Positions 60,368-64,000 of a DNA stretch of 64,000 nt are shown here, piece by piece. The stretch lies in assembly GCA_963846165.1 (NCBI GenBank), contig CAWJUU010000004.1, forward strand, positions 1 through 64,000, read 5' to 3'. The stretch's first letter is position 1. The number at the start of each line of letters is the position of its first letter. This stretch comes from WHSW01 sp963846165 (GTDB lineage Bacteria; Actinomycetota; Thermoleophilia; Solirubrobacterales; 70-9). Made by a program: the position numbers and the translations under genes. The notes under the pieces are model-generated. The model was not told the DNA's origin, made no database searches, and was given only the letters and a program-made list of their open reading frames with translations.

Positions 60368-62857
60368 GTCGTCTGCGGCGCCGGCGTCGTCGTCGCCGGC
60401 GTCGTCGAGGCGCTCGCGCTCGCGCCCCTTGGCCGCCTCAGCCTGCTCGCCGCCGCCGTTACGCTTCGAGGAGCGACGGCGACGTCGCTTGCCGCCCTTG
60501 GGGAAGTTGCGCAGGAGCTCGCGCGCCACCGCCGAGGGCTTGCGAGCCATCCGCATCCGCGCCCCGCGGAGGACCTCTTCGGCCTCCGGCGTGTGCGCGA
60601 CGGCCGCCGCGAGCAGGGCGACCGCCAGCCGGCGGTCCTGCTGACGTGCGGCGTGCACGATCCGCCGGGCGTTGCGCCCGTGGGCGCGCCCGGAGGAGTT
60701 CACGAACAGGCCCAGCAGCCGCTTGGTCTCGGGCCAGCGCTGGACCGCGTACTCCTCGTGCAGCTCGCGGGTGATCTCGGCCAGGCGCCAGACCCACGCC
60801 TGGGCCTGGTCGCGACGACCGATGCGGCGCTCGGCGAGCGCCTGGAGCAGTACCTTGGCGCCCGCGCGACGCTCCTCGCGCGGCCAGGTAGCGACCACCT
60901 CGACGGCGTCGTCGAACGGCTCGGGCTCGCGCAGCGCCGCGGCCTCGGCCAGCGCCTTGAGCCGGAGCTGGTGATTGCGGTTGCGTTGTAAGCAGGTGAG
61001 CAGGAAGCGGCGGCGCAGCTCCTTCGCCTGGTCGTGCTGGATCATCGCCTTCGCGCGGCGCCAGTTGTTGGCGGTCACGCGCGCGCCGGCGAGCGCCGCC
61101 CACGCATGCTGCTCGGAGTAGTTGAGGTTCTCGACCGCGATCCGCCAGAGCTCGCGCTCGAGCACCGCGAGCCGGCGCTCGGGGTCGGCGGAGACGGGGA
61201 CGACTCGGCGCTCGACCCGGACCCGGCGCCCGCGCCCGCGGCGCACCGGGCCGACGACGATCGCGCCGCCGCGGTAGACGTCACGGTCGAGCAGGCTGTG
61301 CAGCGAGACCACGGTCTCGTCATGGGTGGTCGCCGGGTGAACGAAGTCGATCACCAGCCCGGCCTCCTTGCCGGGGTTGCGGCGGGTGACGCGGCCGACC
61401 CGCTGCTGGTAGACGCGCCGCGACGCGGTCGGCGCCAGGTGCATGCAGATCGTCGCGCGGGGCGAGTTCCAGCCCTCGGCGAGCAGCATCGCGTTGCAGA
61501 GCACGTCGACCTCGCCGCGCTCGAATGCGGCCAGGATCTCGGTCAGCTCGCGCTTCGGGGTCTCACCGGAGACGGCGCGCGCGTTGATGCCGGCCTTCTG
61601 GAACGCCTTGGCGACGTTATTGGCGTGCCTGACGCCGGCGGTGTAGATGACGCCCGGGACGCGCCTGAACCTCGACTGGTAGAGGTCGGCGATGGCGACG
61701 TTGAAGGGCTCCTGGTCGAGCAATGCCGCCAGCTCTTCCTGGTCGAAGTCCTGGTCGACTTCGCCGCGGCGCAGCGGCACCTTGGCGATCGTGCGCACGC
61801 CCGGGCCGGGCGGGATGCGGATGCAGCGAAGCGGCGCGATCACCCCTCGCCGCGCCGCCTGGGCGAGGTCGAAGCGCGAGGTCTGAGTCGGGAAGAGGTC
61901 GGCGACGTGGCGCGCGATCAGCGCCCCGGTCGCGGTCATGCCGATGAACACCGGCCCGGTCCAGCGGCGGATGCAGGCGCTCGTCTTCTCCCCGAGCGCA
62001 GTGTGGGCCTCGTCGCAGATCACGATCGAGTAGGCGTCGGAGACGCGGCCGGCGTTGCGAACGAACCATTGGTAGGTCTCGACCGTGACCGGGCCGTAGG
62101 GGTGGTCTGCGCCGTCGAGCAGTGCCGGCGAGAGCCGCTCCTTGTAGCCGCGGTCCGAGATCTCGCCGATGAACTGGTCGACGAGGTTGCGGCGGTGGGT
62201 GAGGATCAGGACGCCGCCGGTGCGCGACGCGTCGATGAAGCCGACCGCCGCCACCGTTTTGCCGGCGCCGGTCGCGTGCTCGAACCAGAACCTGCGGCTC
62301 GCGCCCGGGTCCTCGGGCGCCTCCGCGACCACGTCCTCGTCTTCCTCGGCCGGCTCGTCCCAATCCTGCGGCTCCTCGTCGGGCTCGAGCACATCGTTTT
62401 CGTCGAGCTCGGGATCGCCGTTCGGGCCCGCGGCCTCGCCGTTGCCCTCGGCGGGGGCCTTGGCCGCCCCGTTGCCGCGTCCGTTGCGGCGTGCCTCGCC
62501 CTCCGGGCTCTCGAGCTCGGCGGTGATCGCCGCCAGCGTGCCTGCGAGCACGTCGACCTGGTGCTCGTTGAACTCGGCGCCGTCGAGCAGCACCGGCTTC
62601 TCGTCCCAGAGCAGGCGTTCGAGCCCGAGCAGCAGCGAGTAGTCGCGGCGCCACTCGAACGACGGCACCTCGGCACCCGCGTTGAGCTCCTCGAGCGCGG
62701 CATCGACGGCGCGGCGCCGGGCAGTCCCGGGGGCGAGGTCGGCGATCGTCTCGCCCTCGAGCAGGATCGGCTCACGGGTGAACGCCCGCACCCGGTCGAG
62801 GTCGGCCTCGGTCAGCGCGCGAGCCGCGCCTGCGGCAACGTCGGTGGTATTGGCCAT
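60365..62857 (-). CDS. large superfamily 2 DEAD/DEAH-type helicase with acidic insert
   Basis: 830 aa from ATG 62857. Residues 64-112 (FEWRRDYSLLLGLERLLWDE, AEFNEHQVDVLAGTLAAIT) look like the region before motif I. A low-complexity Gly/Asp/Glu insert runs from about 114 to 186. Motif I ATGAGKT is at 195-201, motif Ia VLILTHRRNLVDQFI, motif II VICDEAHTAL, motif III GMTATGALIA, and motif VI VYQQRVGRVTRRNPGKEAGL. A helical C-terminal half (WRRAKAMIQHDQAKELRRRF) ends in a very basic patch (KGGKRRRRRSSKRNG) and an acidic tail. It probably unwinds or remodels nucleic acid; the target is unknown. No clear ribosome site precedes the start. Confidence 0.88.
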   Translation of the reverse strand: MANTTDVAAGAARALTEADLDRVRAFTREPILLEGETIADLAPGTARRRAVDAALEELNAGAEVPSFEWRRDYSLLLGLERLLWDEKPVLLDGAEFNEHQVDVLAGTLAAITAELESPEGEARRNGRGNGAAKAPAEGNGEAAGPNGDPELDENDVLEPDEEPQDWDEPAEEDEDVVAEAPEDPGASRRFWFEHATGAGKTVAAVGFIDASRTGGVLILTHRRNLVDQFIGEISDRGYKERLSPALLDGADHPYGPVTVETYQWFVRNAGRVSDAYSIVICDEAHTALGEKTSACIRRWTGPVFIGMTATGALIARHVADLFPTQTSRFDLAQAARRGVIAPLRCIRIPPGPGVRTIAKVPLRRGEVDQDFDQEELAALLDQEPFNVAIADLYQSRFRRVPGVIYTAGVRHANNVAKAFQKAGINARAVSGETPKRELTEILAAFERGEVDVLCNAMLLAEGWNSPRATICMHLAPTASRRVYQQRVGRVTRRNPGKEAGLVIDFVHPATTHDETVVSLHSLLDRDVYRGGAIVVGPVRRGRGRRVRVERRVVPVSADPERRLAVLERELWRIAVENLNYSEQHAWAALAGARVTANNWRRAKAMIQHDQAKELRRRFLLTCLQRNRNHQLRLKALAEAAALREPEPFDDAVEVVATWPREERRAGAKVLLQALAERRIGRRDQAQAWVWRLAEITRELHEEYAVQRWPETKRLLGLFVNSSGRAHGRNARRIVHAARQQDRRLAVALLAAAVAHTPEAEEVLRGARMRMARKPSAVARELLRNFPKGGKRRRRRSSKRNGGGEQAEAAKGRERERLDDAGDDDAGAADD

Positions 62858-63051
62858 CAGTGAGTAAGGGGGAAAGAACCGGTCCCGCGCTCGCCACGTG
62901 ATCCAGGTTGAGGACGGCGAGCGAAGTAAGCTCGGATGAGGCGGGCGCCGGGCCGGAATCCCCTCCGGTCGGACCGACGACCCCCCGCGGTCCAAGAACT
63001 TGGGACCGACCTGAATTGAACCACACTGGCCGGTAATTGGGCTCTCGAACG

Positions 63052-63633
63052 ATGAAAACGGTGCTGATCGTGCTTGCTGCCGGGCTCTGTGCGGCGGCCG
63101 TCATTTACGTCCTCACCTCCGACGAGGTCGATTCCGGCGACCCCGGGGCCGCGAATCCGGACTCCGCGGCGACCGACTACGAGGCCGCGCTCGCCGGCGC
63201 GCCGCCGCCGCTCGCCGACCTCTACGCACAGGGCGATGCGCTGATCGAGGGCGGCCCCGAAGGGTTCGAGACCCAGCTCGCCGAGCTCGAGGGCCATCCG
63301 GTGGTGGTCAACAAGTGGGCCTCGTGGTGCGGCCCGTGCCGGTTCGAGTTCCCGTTCTTCCAATCGCAGGCGGCAAAGCGCGGCGACGAGGTCGCCTTCA
63401 TCGGCATCGACTCCGACGACTCCCCCGACGCGGCCGAGACCTTCCTCGAGGAGTTCCCCGTTCCGTATCCGAGCTTCAGCGACCCCGACCAGGAGATCGC
63501 TCGGCTGATCGACGCGCGCGAGTTCCCGGCGACCGCTTTCTATGACTCATCCGGCGAGCTCGTCCACACCCGCCTCGGCGGCTATCCCGACGAGGCGACG
63601 CTCGCAGCCGACATCGACAAGTACGGGAGCTGA
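63052..63633 (+). CDS. TlpA/ResA-like membrane-anchored thioredoxin
   Basis: 193 aa from ATG 63052. An N-terminal helix (TVLIVLAAGLCAAAVIYVL) anchors it outside the membrane, then an acidic linker (DEVDSGDPGAANPDSAATDY). The thioredoxin domain has VVNKWASWCGPCRFEFPFFQ with the redox pair in WCGPC (92-96), AFIGIDSDDSPDAAETFLEE and FPATAFYDSSGELVHTRLGG (cis-Pro region). It may reduce apocytochrome c heme-binding cysteines like CcmG/ResA, which would link it to the ccm operon 3 kb away. TTG 63037 is a longer alternative start. The gap 62858-63051 shows no clear promoter. Confidence 0.88.
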   Translation: MKTVLIVLAAGLCAAAVIYVLTSDEVDSGDPGAANPDSAATDYEAALAGAPPPLADLYAQGDALIEGGPEGFETQLAELEGHPVVVNKWASWCGPCRFEFPFFQSQAAKRGDEVAFIGIDSDDSPDAAETFLEEFPVPYPSFSDPDQEIARLIDAREFPATAFYDSSGELVHTRLGGYPDEATLAADIDKYGS

Positions 63634-64000
63634 TCAGCCCGAGGGCGAGGCGACGCAGCGGTACTGGCGCGCCGCCCCCACGGCCACCTCGCTCTGAACG
63701 CCGTTGTCATTGACCACCTGGACGAAGTTGGTGATCGTCGTGCCGTCGTCGTCTCCATGCCGGGTGTCGGTCCACTCGCCGATCGCGATCAGCGTGATTC
63801 CCGGCTCGAGCCGGAACTGGTGCAGCTCGGCGATCGTCGGGAGCCGCCGGTTGAGGCCGACACAGGTGTCACCGGCCGTCCCCCAGACAGCGCCGGGACG
63901 GAGGTCGGTCTCGATGCACGCGCCCTCGAGGTAGCTCGTTCCGGTCGGGCACTGGAAGCCGAGCTCGGCAGCGGTCTCGGAGAGACCCACCTGGCCGTCG
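63634..64000 (-). CDS. C-terminal part of an unknown protein, 5' end beyond window
   Basis: The open frame runs through the right edge; an internal start is possible at 63990 but the frame is open further. The visible 120 residues contain FQCPTGTSYLEGACIETDLR, GDTCVGLNRRLPTIAELHQF, IAIGEWTDTRHGDDDGTTIT and AARQYRCVASPSG. Four cysteines and the RLPTIAELHQ...W...YRCV pattern resemble C-type-lectin-like or DUF1566-type domains with disulfide bonds, so it is probably secreted. I cannot name the family. Its stop abuts the stop of the TlpA-like gene (TGATCA). Confidence 0.6.
   Translation of the reverse strand, partial: DGQVGLSETAAELGFQCPTGTSYLEGACIETDLRPGAVWGTAGDTCVGLNRRLPTIAELHQFRLEPGITLIAIGEWTDTRHGDDDGTTITNFVQVVNDNGVQSEVAVGAARQYRCVASPSG

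Noticed and set aside
61034..62863. A 609-codon open frame on the plus strand opposite the helicase
   Set aside because: Antisense shadow caused by high GC; the minus strand carries all helicase motifs.

Overview
The window is high-GC bacterial DNA, most likely from an actinobacterium. Gene content (SpoIID-like protein, ccm genes joined to heme genes, GTG starts, many ATGA/GTGA overlaps, TANNNT -10 boxes placed directly before start codons) fits the class Thermoleophilia, but no rRNA or marker gene here proves it. About ten genes contain single-base frame breaks and two contain many, which looks like a draft long-read assembly more than natural decay. No tRNA, rRNA, CRISPR array, transposase or integrase was recognised.

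Region 1 (1-23.8 kb) is a surface-polysaccharide locus. It has two sugar-nucleotide epimerases, a WecA/MraY-type initiating phosphosugar transferase, six family-4 glycosyltransferases, a formyltransferase/beta-propeller fusion, four sulfotransferases of three types, two polysaccharide deacetylases, a Wzy-like polymerase, a Wzx-like flippase and a Wzz/BY-kinase. Together these would make, modify (deacetylate, sulfate), polymerise and export a glycan. The most unusual part is 11.0-19.0 kb, where deacetylases and sulfotransferases are interleaved and one deacetylase reads without a stop into a sulfotransferase. A scar at 15.96-16.30 kb holds fragments of lost paralogues.

Region 2 (23.8-38.7 kb) is mixed metabolism and envelope: truncated hemoglobin plus a broken succinate-semialdehyde-type dehydrogenase, SpoIID/LytB, a CrtC/AttH-like protein, a heavily frameshifted PhoD phosphatase, a lytic transglycosylase joined to a carboxypeptidase-like domain, a five-gene lipid-phosphate operon ending in ychF, a membrane protein/BtrH-like pair and a topoisomerase IB.

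Region 3 (38.7-52.3 kb) holds a nucleotidyltransferase, a methyltransferase, methylmalonyl-CoA epimerase, a short divergent FtsH, a DUF1385 protein, an M20 peptidase, rarA, an aldehyde dehydrogenase, two SDR enzymes, a stress-type membrane protein and an M74-like endopeptidase.

Region 4 (52.3-60.0 kb) is one tightly overlapping operon: ccmABCD, hemA, hemC, cobA-hemD, a SAM hydrolase and birA. It joins heme/siroheme synthesis to heme export for cytochrome c maturation. The right end has a VOC protein, a large superfamily 2 helicase with an acidic insert, a TlpA-like thioredoxin and the end of an unknown gene.
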